Positions 1-6,400 of a stretch of DNA of 6,893 bases are shown here, piece after piece. The DNA comes from ATZT02 sp964655115 (lineage in GTDB: Bacteria; Actinomycetota; Actinomycetes; S36-B12; UBA5976), in NCBI GenBank assembly GCA_964655115.1, contig CAZZKM010000040.1, positions 1 through 6,893 on the forward strand. Direction: 5' to 3'. The translations under genes and the position numbers were made by a program. Position 1 is the first letter of the stretch, and each line of letters starts with the position of its first letter. The notes under the pieces are model-generated. The model was not told the DNA's origin, ran no database searches, and saw only the letters and a list, made by a program, of their open reading frames with translations.

Positions 1-50
1 CGACCTGCGGTTTAGGAAACCGTTGCTCTATCCAACTGAGCTACGGGAGC
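1..50 (-). tRNA. tRNA-Arg (anticodon CCT), 5' part, cut by window edge
   Basis: Read on the minus strand, position 50 begins GCTCCCG (5' acceptor strand), followed by TA. The D-arm is GCTC-AGTTGGATA-GAGC, and the anticodon arm is ACGGT-TTCCTAA-ACCGC. The anticodon CCT (positions 16-14) sits in a normal 7-nt loop with T before it and A after it, so it reads the arginine codon AGG. Four of the five anticodon-stem pairs are Watson-Crick; the outermost is an A-C mismatch. The variable loop and T-arm begin at the edge and the 3' acceptor strand is outside the window, so I cannot tell whether the gene is whole. tRNA genes are common targets of tyrosine integrases, but those elements normally extend from the 3' side. 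Here the integrase and its putative cargo lie on the 5' side. The identity as an Arg tRNA is firm; its role as an attachment site is only a guess. Confidence 0.88.
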
Positions 51-145
51 AAAGCTAAGTAATTCAAAGCTTTTGCAATATCGTACCCACGAGCGGAACG
101 CCTCGAGGGAACAAACTAGGAACAGCTCTACGCGTGTGCCCCTGG
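51..145. other. Spacer between R-M operon and tRNA
   Basis: These 95 bases hold no coding region I can support. On the minus strand they run from the helicase stop codon into the tRNA 5' end. There is a weak inverted repeat, aaagct (51-56) with agcttt (68-73), and a short palindrome, cctcgagg (101-108). Neither is followed by a T-run, so no intrinsic terminator is evident. A TACGAT hexamer (minus strand, roughly 30 nt before the tRNA) could be a -10 box, but no convincing -35 partner is visible. The tRNA promoter should lie here, and read-through from the R-M operon into the tRNA cannot be excluded. Confidence 0.4.
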
Positions 146-2683
146 TCAGTCTTCGACTGCGATCACGGTGTCGTACAGACCGTAGTGGCGGAGTTTGGGG
201 TGTGAATCGATTCCTGTGTACGAGAGAGAGGAATCTTCGTAACGGCGGAATGCGAATACCGCTTGGTTCATGTGGGTGGCGTTGAAGACGCCGAGTGAGA
301 CCAGTGTCTCGAAGTCCTTGACGGTAAGCCCGGTCACCTTCTTGAAGAGATCGGGCTCGAGCTTCGTTATGACGTCTCGGAGTGTGTTCTCGCGGAAGTC
401 GGTCAGATACATGAACGCCGGGATGCGAGTAGCGAACTTGATCAGTTTCTCCTGAATCTGCTTTCGCTTCGACTTGTACTCTTTCTCTTCGGCGGTGAGC
501 TCTTTTCTTTGCTTGTCGGTGAGCTTCTCGCCCTTTTCGCGTTTGGTGTCGCGAACAGCTTCACTCTTGTTGACGACGGTCTCAAAGATGCTGCTTCCGA
601 GAGCCCTGAACCCTTCGATGTTCATGATCGCGTCCATGGCCGCTTTGTTGCCCATGATCTTGCGCAATGTTTCATTGTCCACATTCACGAGAATCGCCGA
701 CTCCCACTTGCGGGCGAGCAGCGTGGCAGATGTTCCGGCCAATGCGATATCGAGGATTCCTCCAGCATCGACCTGGGTCATGTTGGATCCGTCGTAAGCG
801 AGCACTGGCAGGAACTTGACGAGTTCCTCGACCGCAGTCTCAGGGTTGGCCGTTTCGGGCGACAACCCTGAGCCGTACTCGGCGATCTGCCGCAATGCTC
901 GAGTTGGTGCAAAGTCAAAGATGAAGCAGACCGGCTTGATGATCGCTTCCTCATGGGGATTGTCACCATTGGGGTTCTTGATCGACCATGGTGACTGCAC
1001 ACGGAACGCTGACTGGAAGTACGTTTCAGGCGATTTCAGATTTCGAAGCATGAGGATTGCCGACCATTGCGGCACGGTCACACCTGTGGTGAGTTTGCCG
1101 CAAGAGAGGGTGATGGTTTTCGATTCGAATCCCCCACCGATCGCCTTGCGGACCGGCGGCAATGCGTCGAGACCTACTCCGGCTCCAGTGCCAGCAACTG
1201 AAAGGACGGTGTAGTCGTGCCAGAACACGTTGTGGCGCTCGCGAAGCAAATTGGCCATGGCGTGACAGGCAGCTACGTTCGGCAAGAACCAGAATGAGTG
1301 CTGCAGATACGGGAGCAGTCGCGTATCGGAATACGGGAACGGTGGTCGACGACCAACTTTCAGGGCGTCAACTTGTGTGGGCAGGTAGTCGCCGCGAATG
1401 ATGTTCAACCACTTCTGTACATCGTCCTTGTGCTTGAACGTTGCATTCTTGCCGGTTCCCGTTGCCTCAAAAAATGCGTTCAAGTCAAATTCGTCGAACT
1501 CCCCCTGCTTTGCGATCGCGATGAGTTCTTCAGGCATCTGGTAAGTGAGCAGACGCATTTCGGGAAGCGCCGCATAGGGATTCCACTTATCTGGGTTCTT
1601 CGAAGCAAAGGCCTGTTTGGCTCGTTGCTCGTCGGTGTACGTCCAGTTGAAGATCTGCTCTTCAATAAATTCACCCGTGGCCAGTGCCTTGAATGGCGTT
1701 CCCGAGAGATAGAGATATGCGCGCGTCGTGATCGGAAGGAAGTCGTCTTCCGACTCGTTCAACTCTTCTAGTGCCTCATCGAAGTCTTCGAGAGCAGAAC
1801 CGTATTCACCCTGAATCTCCTTCTTCGCTTCGGCTTCGTCTTCGCCCTCAAACAATTCTTTCGCACTTTCACGCCAAGCACCGAAGTGATACTCGTCAAA
1901 GATGACGAGGTCCCAGTTCATCTCGTGAACCCACTCGTTCTTTGCCTTTATTGTTCCCGTCTTCTTGTCGCGGCCAAGTAGGTCTTGGAACGACCCGAAG
2001 TACACCAACGGCTGGTCCTTCTTGACTTTCTTGGGATCCGCTCCGTTTGCTTTGGAGAAGTACTGCCAGCCAGCAAAGTCGACATGTGACACGAGATCGG
2101 TTTCCCACGCGTCTTCCACGGCGGGCTTGAACGTGACAACCAGAACTCGCTTAGCTCCGAGATCCTTTGCCAGGTGGTAGGAGGCGAAAGTCTTGCCGAA
2201 ACGCATCTTGGCATTCCACAGGAACCGCGGAACAGCTTTCTTATCATCAGCCCAGATTGATCGGAAGTAATCGGCAGTCTTCTTTACTGCAGCTTTCTGC
2301 TCTGCGCGCAGCGGGAAGTTCTCGCTACGCACATCAACATGGGCTGCACCAGTCCGAAGCTCATTGATTGCCGCCAAGACGTCTTTTGCGCTGCAGCGCA
2401 TCCACTCACCCTCGACGCACTCAAATCCCTTCTTCTCGAGGCGTTTTCGCACCATGGAGTCACGAAACACTGTTCCGTTATCGCGCTCGGCCGGCTCGTC
2501 GACTTCAAGTTGATACTTGACCGGCGCAACTCCCTGTGATTCGCGAATTCGAGAATTCACATCACGTGTTGTTTGGCCAATCTTGAGGCATCCTCTGAAC
2601 TTGGCAACCTCAGTAGTTGACCAGGCGTAGATGCGGAGTCGCGCCAGCGACTTTGGAGGAAGTAAGTCCTCAGTTGTTTTCAT
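146..2683 (-). CDS. GIY-YIG nuclease-SF2 helicase fusion, restriction subunit
   Basis: Large restriction protein, expected to translocate on DNA using ATP and cut unmethylated DNA. Residue numbers count from an upstream GTG at 2704 (852 aa). I prefer the ATG at residue 8 (2683, 845 aa) because it shortens the overlap with the methylase gene from 35 to 14 bp, though neither start has a strong RBS. Residues 24-115 look like a T5orf172-type GIY-YIG nuclease: I-Y-A-W (25-28), K-I-G-Q-T-T-R (41-47), R52, and G-E-W (99-101), whose E100 matches the family's metal-binding glutamate. The SF2 core follows: Walker A-like N-A-K-M-R-F-G-K-T (164-172), D-E-Y-H (270-273), S-G-T-P-F (334-338), a motif V region with G-V-T-V-P (541-545), and Q-S-A-F-R-V-Q (564-570). 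An acidic stretch (about 284-322) separates motifs II and III. Residues 711-760 are highly charged and probably helical. It is the last gene of the operon. Domain assignment is strong; cutting activity and target are inferred. Confidence 0.88.
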   Translation of the reverse strand: MKTTEDLLPPKSLARLRIYAWSTTEVAKFRGCLKIGQTTRDVNSRIRESQGVAPVKYQLEVDEPAERDNGTVFRDSMVRKRLEKKGFECVEGEWMRCSAKDVLAAINELRTGAAHVDVRSENFPLRAEQKAAVKKTADYFRSIWADDKKAVPRFLWNAKMRFGKTFASYHLAKDLGAKRVLVVTFKPAVEDAWETDLVSHVDFAGWQYFSKANGADPKKVKKDQPLVYFGSFQDLLGRDKKTGTIKAKNEWVHEMNWDLVIFDEYHFGAWRESAKELFEGEDEAEAKKEIQGEYGSALEDFDEALEELNESEDDFLPITTRAYLYLSGTPFKALATGEFIEEQIFNWTYTDEQRAKQAFASKNPDKWNPYAALPEMRLLTYQMPEELIAIAKQGEFDEFDLNAFFEATGTGKNATFKHKDDVQKWLNIIRGDYLPTQVDALKVGRRPPFPYSDTRLLPYLQHSFWFLPNVAACHAMANLLRERHNVFWHDYTVLSVAGTGAGVGLDALPPVRKAIGGGFESKTITLSCGKLTTGVTVPQWSAILMLRNLKSPETYFQSAFRVQSPWSIKNPNGDNPHEEAIIKPVCFIFDFAPTRALRQIAEYGSGLSPETANPETAVEELVKFLPVLAYDGSNMTQVDAGGILDIALAGTSATLLARKWESAILVNVDNETLRKIMGNKAAMDAIMNIEGFRALGSSIFETVVNKSEAVRDTKREKGEKLTDKQRKELTAEEKEYKSKRKQIQEKLIKFATRIPAFMYLTDFRENTLRDVITKLEPDLFKKVTGLTVKDFETLVSLGVFNATHMNQAVFAFRRYEDSSLSYTGIDSHPKLRHYGLYDTVIAVED

Positions 2684-4253
2684 CTTCTGCCAGGTCCATT
2701 GCACGGATCATCATTTCGATGTACTCGGTCTCGAGCTTTGTCAAGCCGTACTTCTTGTAAAGCGTGCTATCGCTCCATGCCTTATCCCATGTCTGCATCG
2801 GAACCCATGTGTATGTCGAGCGCGTCGCGTCTTGAGTGATTTTTCGCAGCGAGACGAGAAATCGGAAGAATTTAGTCTGAAGATACGACTGAACACTCTC
2901 AGCTTCGGTGCGAGTCTTCAGATAGAAGAACAAGAACGTTTGTGTACATACCGAAGGCTTTGATGCGATAAAGGGTTTGCCCAATACAACATCGGGAATC
3001 CGCTGGCCGCCGTCTGATCCAGCTTTCGGAACCATGACTTTCCACGTGTCAACCAGTTTTTCGCTCTTTACTATTTGACTGCGACGCACATAGCCCTTCA
3101 GTCGCTTTCCTTGTCGGCCGTAGTGAATTGGAACATCACCTTTATGTTCCTTCAGATGGAAGTCTTCAAAGTTCGATGTCCACCCGAACTCCTTATCTAC
3201 CGAGAGAATGCTGATGATTGACTCTTCTTTCTTTGCAAGAACTTTTCGAAGGATTTCCACAGCGCGATTGTCGCGAACCAAGACATCGAACTCGGAGAGG
3301 TTCCGCATGGTTGGACCGGAGACCACTCCACCACGGATGCTTTGGACACTTGCGTCGCCTTCATGGTCGCGGTCCCAGAGGAAATAGCAAACCCCTCCCT
3401 TTATCTCAACCGACGGAAAGACTTCCTTTGCGACCGGATAGTCAACAATCGCGCGAAGTCGGCGATCTTTGAGCATCGTTTCCCGAAACTCATTGAGCCC
3501 AAGACCACTCGCCATCCAACGAGCCGGGATCACCATGGTCAAGAAACGGGGATCTAGGTTTTTCGCCTGCTCTACAAACTTCTGATAAATCGGTACGTCA
3601 CGAGTACCTCCATCTGATCCCAATTGATACGGCGGGTTGCCGATGATTACATCAAACTGCACGTCTCCTCCAAACAATTCACGGGTTAATTCCTGCGGGT
3701 TATTCGAGTGAATAAACCGATATGCATACGTTTCTAGATCGTCACCTCGCGAGTAAGCGGCCTGATGCGCGCCACAAAACTGACACACTCCCTTCGTCCA
3801 GTCATGTTCTGTTCGCTCAAACCAGACGTTGCCCGCTTCACTCTGGAACTTGCGTGCAATCGAATGAATGCCATTTGCGTACTTTGAGCAATAGACACTG
3901 CGTCGCGCGAGGAGACTCGTTAGTTCAGTGATTGCGATTCCATAAACCTGTTTCGTCAGGATGTGATTGACACGTTCAGTGAGATCAGGAATTTGCTTTT
4001 CGAGCCCGACAGTTAGTCGCTTCGTAATCTCGCGCAAGAACACACCCGACTTAGTGCAGGGGTCGAGGAATGTGACTTCCTTGTCTGCCCAAATACTTGC
4101 GCCGTTGTTCGAAGCGGCCCATGACGCGGCAATTACGTCGAGCATCTGATTCACGAGTTCAGGCGGAGTGAAGACCTCGTCGTTCGAAAGATTGGCGATG
4201 CACATCAACACATCTGGGTTGTGCGGCTGCAGCTGGAACGGCGCTTGTGTCAT
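2670..4253 (-). CDS. Eco57I-type N6-adenine DNA methyltransferase, catalytic subunit
   Basis: Predicted to transfer a methyl group from S-adenosylmethionine to adenine N6 in the system's recognition site. The 527-aa protein has D-E-V-F-T-P-P-E-L-V (25-34), a SAM-loop motif F-L-D-P-C-T-K-S-G-V-F-L (62-73), and the catalytic motif I-I-G-N-P-P-Y-Q (203-210), typical of N6-adenine methylases. Between them is C157-x2-C160 with H163 close by, suggesting a small metal-binding knuckle. The SAM motif is unusual: K replaces the glycine usual in D-P-x-x-G-x-G. Residues from about 330 to 490 have no motifs I can name and probably hold the target recognition domain. The tail L-Y-K-K-Y-G-L-T (498-505) and what follows resemble the C-terminus of other Eco57I-like methylases, as I recall them. 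The ATG at 4253 overlaps the upstream stop (ATGA), with a GGAG 11 nt upstream, which suggests translational coupling. The methylated sequence cannot be read from the protein. Confidence 0.88.
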   Translation of the reverse strand: MTQAPFQLQPHNPDVLMCIANLSNDEVFTPPELVNQMLDVIAASWAASNNGASIWADKEVTFLDPCTKSGVFLREITKRLTVGLEKQIPDLTERVNHILTKQVYGIAITELTSLLARRSVYCSKYANGIHSIARKFQSEAGNVWFERTEHDWTKGVCQFCGAHQAAYSRGDDLETYAYRFIHSNNPQELTRELFGGDVQFDVIIGNPPYQLGSDGGTRDVPIYQKFVEQAKNLDPRFLTMVIPARWMASGLGLNEFRETMLKDRRLRAIVDYPVAKEVFPSVEIKGGVCYFLWDRDHEGDASVQSIRGGVVSGPTMRNLSEFDVLVRDNRAVEILRKVLAKKEESIISILSVDKEFGWTSNFEDFHLKEHKGDVPIHYGRQGKRLKGYVRRSQIVKSEKLVDTWKVMVPKAGSDGGQRIPDVVLGKPFIASKPSVCTQTFLFFYLKTRTEAESVQSYLQTKFFRFLVSLRKITQDATRSTYTWVPMQTWDKAWSDSTLYKKYGLTKLETEYIEMMIRAMDLAEDENN

Positions 4254-4912
4254 TGCGCGATCATCTCCAAGGTCAGCGGTTCATATGTCTTGGTTGGAAT
4301 AAACACTTCGTGCTCCTCGAGCATCTCGAACAGTGACCCTTCGATTGAAGATCGCTGCGTGAGTGAATCGTAGCGAAAGTCCCTGCGCTGGTACTTGCCG
4401 GTTCCGAGGTATCCCCACTCCGGGAAGGTGATTGGTCCCCCGGCCGGGGTTTGGAGCGTAAGTGCGTCACCTTGAATGATGTTTGCGACCAGAACATTGG
4501 CTGCGGCACGGGACCATTCAGATTCTGTATCCACTGCGAGGAAATCATTGAAAATCTGCTGGAGGTTCTGGCGACATTCGGCAACATTGTCTTCGAGCAG
4601 TTCGATGCCGTAGACGCACATCAGAGCAAAGAGCGCGTAGTGCTTGCGCTCGAATTCGCTGCGGCCGTAACGGGATTTCACGGTAGCGAGTTTGCGCTGT
4701 AGCACAGGCTTTAGGAAGTTCCCCGAGCCGCATGCTGGTTCCAAGAAGCGGGAGTCAATTCGTTCCGATTCGTCCTTGACCAAGTTGAGCATGTCATCGA
4801 CCATCCACTGCGGTGTGAACACTTCGCCGTGGTCGGCGACTCGCTGACGCGACTTGACGAGCTGATCTTTGGTTGTTCCGTTACCAGCGTCTTTGTCGGA
4901 GCTTGTGGACAT
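4250..4912 (-). CDS. SAM-binding DNA methylase subunit lacking NPPY
   Basis: First gene of the R-M operon, 220 aa, related to the N-terminal part of N-6 DNA methylases (HsdM-like). It shows G-E-V-F-T-P-Q-W-M-V (29-38) and a textbook SAM motif I, F-L-E-P-A-C-G-S-G-N-F-L (56-67). It also has a motif II-type acid in Y-G-I-E-L-L (101-106) and G-D-A (148-150) where the adenine-contact acid is expected. The catalytic D/N-P-P-Y/F is absent: after G-D-A the sequence runs into P-I-T-F-P-E-W-G-Y-L-G (160-170) and ends. On its own it is therefore unlikely to methylate DNA. It probably pairs with the next gene's product, which has NPPY but a poor motif I. I recall similar short proteins annotated as restriction subunit M. 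The ATG at 4912 has a good RBS (AAGGTG) 7 nt upstream, and the stop overlaps the next start. Confidence 0.87.
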   Translation of the reverse strand: MSTSSDKDAGNGTTKDQLVKSRQRVADHGEVFTPQWMVDDMLNLVKDESERIDSRFLEPACGSGNFLKPVLQRKLATVKSRYGRSEFERKHYALFALMCVYGIELLEDNVAECRQNLQQIFNDFLAVDTESEWSRAAANVLVANIIQGDALTLQTPAGGPITFPEWGYLGTGKYQRRDFRYDSLTQRSSIEGSLFEMLEEHEVFIPTKTYEPLTLEMIAQ

Positions 4913-4919
4913 TACTGTT

Positions 4920-4925
4920 CACCTT
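4920..4925 (-). promoter_or_regulatory. Ribosome binding site of the R-M operon
   Basis: On the minus strand AAGGTG lies 7 nt before the ATG at 4912, which fixes the start of the first methylase subunit. The same bases also form TAAGGT (4926-4921), a possible -10 box whose transcript would begin at or within 1-2 nt of the start codon, but no good -35 element stands at the right distance. The RBS reading is preferred. Confidence 0.65.
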
Positions 4926-4945
4926 AGTTTTTGGGTGTTCTGTCG

Positions 4946-4983
4946 GACTCATTTGAAACGTGCGTTTCGTTTTGTTGTGAGTC
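4946..4983. repeat. Nested inverted repeat between integrase and R-M operon
   Basis: Outer arms gactca (4946-4951) and tgagtc (4978-4983) are perfect complements. They enclose an inner repeat, gaaacg (4955-4960) and cgtttc (4963-4968), with 2 nt between. The inner repeat is off-centre inside the outer one. As RNA, the inner part would fold as a 5-bp stem with a 4-nt loop. No T-run follows on the minus strand, so it is a poor intrinsic terminator. It sits in the only gap between the integration module and the methylase genes, and could be an operator, an integrase arm or core site, or a chance structure. Confidence 0.4.
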
Positions 4984-5001
4984 AGTTTCTCGAAAGCCTT
5001 T

Positions 5002-6114
5002 TCATGGTGCTGTCGCCAATGAAACTCCCATGTCGAACGTCTGACGCGTAGACGACGGGGTCTCGTCCCCTGCCAGGAACTGGACGATCGCTCCTGCGGC
5101 TCGTCTTTTTCCTTCTTCCGTCGACTTTGCGTAGTACTTGAGAGTCGTTTCGATATCGACGTGGCCCATGCGTTCTTGAACCGTTTTGGGGTCGTTGCCG
5201 GCAGCAACCAACATCGTGGCGTGGGTGCGACGCAAGTCATGCAGGGTGAAAGGCTTCATTCCCTGCTGTTTGATAACTGGCTGTAGCACTCGCTGAACGA
5301 GGTTCCTGTACTGAAGACGTTTGCCGTGCGTCGACTGGAACAGCCACGTTCCTTGGTTGTGTCGGTTCTCGCCGAGTGTTCTTAAGTGTTCTCGCAGGAC
5401 AGCGATGTCGTGGTCACCGAGGTAAATCTCTCGTTTGCCGCTGTTCGTCTTGCTTGTTGCGACCGTCAATGAACGCTTCTGCAAATCCAGGTCACCCACT
5501 GTCAGATCAAGGAGCTCGCCGATCCGGAGTCCCGTGGCCAAGAGCACGTAGAAGATGCGTCGATGGTGATCGTCGAGGTTTGCGAGCAGCGTCCGGCATT
5601 CCTCTGGTTCGAGAGCTCGACCGGTTTTCTGTGGCTTGTTGGAGAGCTTGACCCCTTTTGTTGGGTTGGTTGCGATCAGTTCTTCCTGGATTGCGAGCCC
5701 GAAGATCGGTTTTGCGATGGCGAAGATGTTTCTGATGGTGAGCGGTGCGAGTTGCTTGTTCTCCAGGCTGATTTTCAAATCTTGGAGGTGACTGTTTTTG
5801 ATTGCTCTGATCGGCATGTGGCCGATTTCTGGCAGCAAGTGCTTGCGGAGGATTTCGTTGCGTCTTTTGACGGTGCGTGGCTTGTGGTCCTTGCTTTGGA
5901 GCTGGCACCAGCGCTGTGCAACTTCACCGAACGTTTTCTTTCTTTCTTTCCTGCTGAGACCCCACAGGTCGGTTCCGTCGAGGACGACTTCTGCTTGGAA
6001 TCGTTCGGCGTCGTGACGGCGGCGGAAGGTGCGGCCGCCTTGTGATCCGTCTGCTCGGCGGTAGCGCACTTGGTAGCGCACTCCTCTTTTTCCTGTCAGA
6101 ACGTGGATGCTCAT
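5002..6114 (-). CDS. int: Tyrosine recombinase (phage/ICE-type integrase)
   Basis: Site-specific recombinase expected to integrate and, with the upstream excisionase, excise a mobile element. The 370-aa length is normal for an actinobacterial phage or ICE integrase. Residues 1-50 look like an arm-DNA-binding region (aromatic and basic, V-R-Y-Q-V-R-Y-R-R). About 60-155 is the SAM-like core-binding domain, and about 165-335 the catalytic domain. All active-site residues are present: R197 in T-G-L-R-I-G-E, K222 in the beta-hairpin T-S-K-T-N-S-G, H292 and R295 in H-D-L-R-R-T-H-A, H318 in M-G-H, and the nucleophile Y327 (nine residues after H318, as in XerD; Y328 adjoins it). The ATG at 6114 overlaps the excisionase stop (ATGA) and has GGAG 7 nt upstream. 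The gene looks intact. Its attachment site is not identifiable here, and I see no copy of the tRNA segment near it. Confidence 0.95.
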   Translation of the reverse strand: MSIHVLTGKRGVRYQVRYRRADGSQGGRTFRRRHDAERFQAEVVLDGTDLWGLSRKERKKTFGEVAQRWCQLQSKDHKPRTVKRRNEILRKHLLPEIGHMPIRAIKNSHLQDLKISLENKQLAPLTIRNIFAIAKPIFGLAIQEELIATNPTKGVKLSNKPQKTGRALEPEECRTLLANLDDHHRRIFYVLLATGLRIGELLDLTVGDLDLQKRSLTVATSKTNSGKREIYLGDHDIAVLREHLRTLGENRHNQGTWLFQSTHGKRLQYRNLVQRVLQPVIKQQGMKPFTLHDLRRTHATMLVAAGNDPKTVQERMGHVDIETTLKYYAKSTEEGKRRAAGAIVQFLAGDETPSSTRQTFDMGVSLATAP

Positions 6115-6356
6115 GACGCGGCTCCGGACGCCTTTTTCTTGTGATCGGACATGTGAGCTTCGATCAAGCCGATGATGTCCGTTTTGCGGTAACGCGGCCG
6201 ACGCGTCAGTCGTGACACGGGAACGTTGTGACGCTTCACCAATGTCGCAAGCGTCGTTCGGCTAACACCGAGGATTCTCATCGCCTCCGTTCGGTCAACG
6301 TATTCGATAACTGGTATCGGCTCGGTGTTGATGATGTCTGTAACTGTTGTGTTCAT
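6111..6356 (-). CDS. xis: AlpA/MerR-like excisionase (small HTH protein)
   Basis: An 81-aa DNA-binding protein, most likely a recombination directionality factor (Xis) for the adjacent integrase. Residues 21-66 form a helix-turn-helix of the HTH_17/AlpA kind: the scanning helix starts at D-R-T-E-A-M-R-I-L-G-V-S (21-32), the recognition helix covers about R33-R42, and a basic wing P-V-S-R-L-T-R-R-P-R-Y (46-56) follows. The tail is basic, H-K-K-K (72-75). Such proteins bend DNA at attachment arms and often also regulate the integrase. The ATG at 6356 has a strong AAGGAG 5 nt upstream (6362-6367), and the stop overlaps the integrase start. That tight coupling to int is the main support for the Xis role; a purely transcriptional role remains possible. 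Confidence 0.85.
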   Translation of the reverse strand: MNTTVTDIINTEPIPVIEYVDRTEAMRILGVSRTTLATLVKRHNVPVSRLTRRPRYRKTDIIGLIEAHMSDHKKKASGAAS

Positions 6357-6361
6357 TGATG

Positions 6362-6367
6362 CTCCTT
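6362..6367 (-). promoter_or_regulatory. Ribosome binding site of the excisionase
   Basis: AAGGAG on the minus strand, 5 nt before the ATG at 6356. It lies 10 nt past the end of the perfect inverted repeat at 6378-6400, close enough for a hairpin or a bound repressor there to influence excisionase expression. Confidence 0.7.
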
Positions 6368-6377
6368 GATGGATTCA

Positions 6378-6400
6378 GATCTAAGAACGTTTCTTAGATC
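6378..6400. repeat. Perfect 10-bp inverted repeat with 3-nt centre
   Basis: The arms gatctaagaa (6378-6387) and ttcttagatc (6391-6400) are exact reverse complements around cgt. The repeat encodes the last residues (R-S-K-K-R-S) and the TAG stop (6383-6381) of the 163-aa HTH gene, and ends 21 bases before the excisionase ATG. As RNA it would form a 10-bp AU-rich stem with a very tight loop (or 9 bp with a 5-nt loop). No T-run follows on the minus strand, so it is not a standard terminator. A dyad of this size is typical of an operator for a dimeric HTH protein, with the flanking HTH proteins as obvious candidates. Confidence 0.65.

Noticed and set aside
51..73. aaagct...agcttt inverted repeat as a terminator for the R-M operon
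   Set aside because: Six weak base pairs with an 11-nt loop, no T-run in the transcription direction, and it abuts the tRNA 5' end.
509..871. Plus-strand open frames opposite the helicase gene, such as this 120-aa one
   Set aside because: No domain seen and no reason to prefer them over the well-conserved helicase on the other strand.
4250..4253. The two methylase genes as one gene broken by a frameshift
   Set aside because: Each has its own E-V-F-T-P and motif I region and a proper start, and the ATGA junction is a classic coupling overlap. They are two subunits, not halves of one chain.
4709..4722. ctttaggaagttcc resembles the tRNA anticodon segment (tttaggaaacc), a possible att repeat
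   Set aside because: The match is only about 8 bases and lies inside the conserved SAM motif coding region, so chance is the better explanation.
4881..5240. 119-aa open frame across the integrase 3' end and the gap
   Set aside because: Arg/Lys/Ser-rich shadow of the integrase in another frame. It overlaps the catalytic His-Tyr region of the real gene and has no recognisable domain.
5563..6045. 160-aa open frame on the plus strand opposite the integrase
   Set aside because: It is antisense to a gene with a complete catalytic motif set, has no recognisable domain, and its odd composition reflects the complementary codons.
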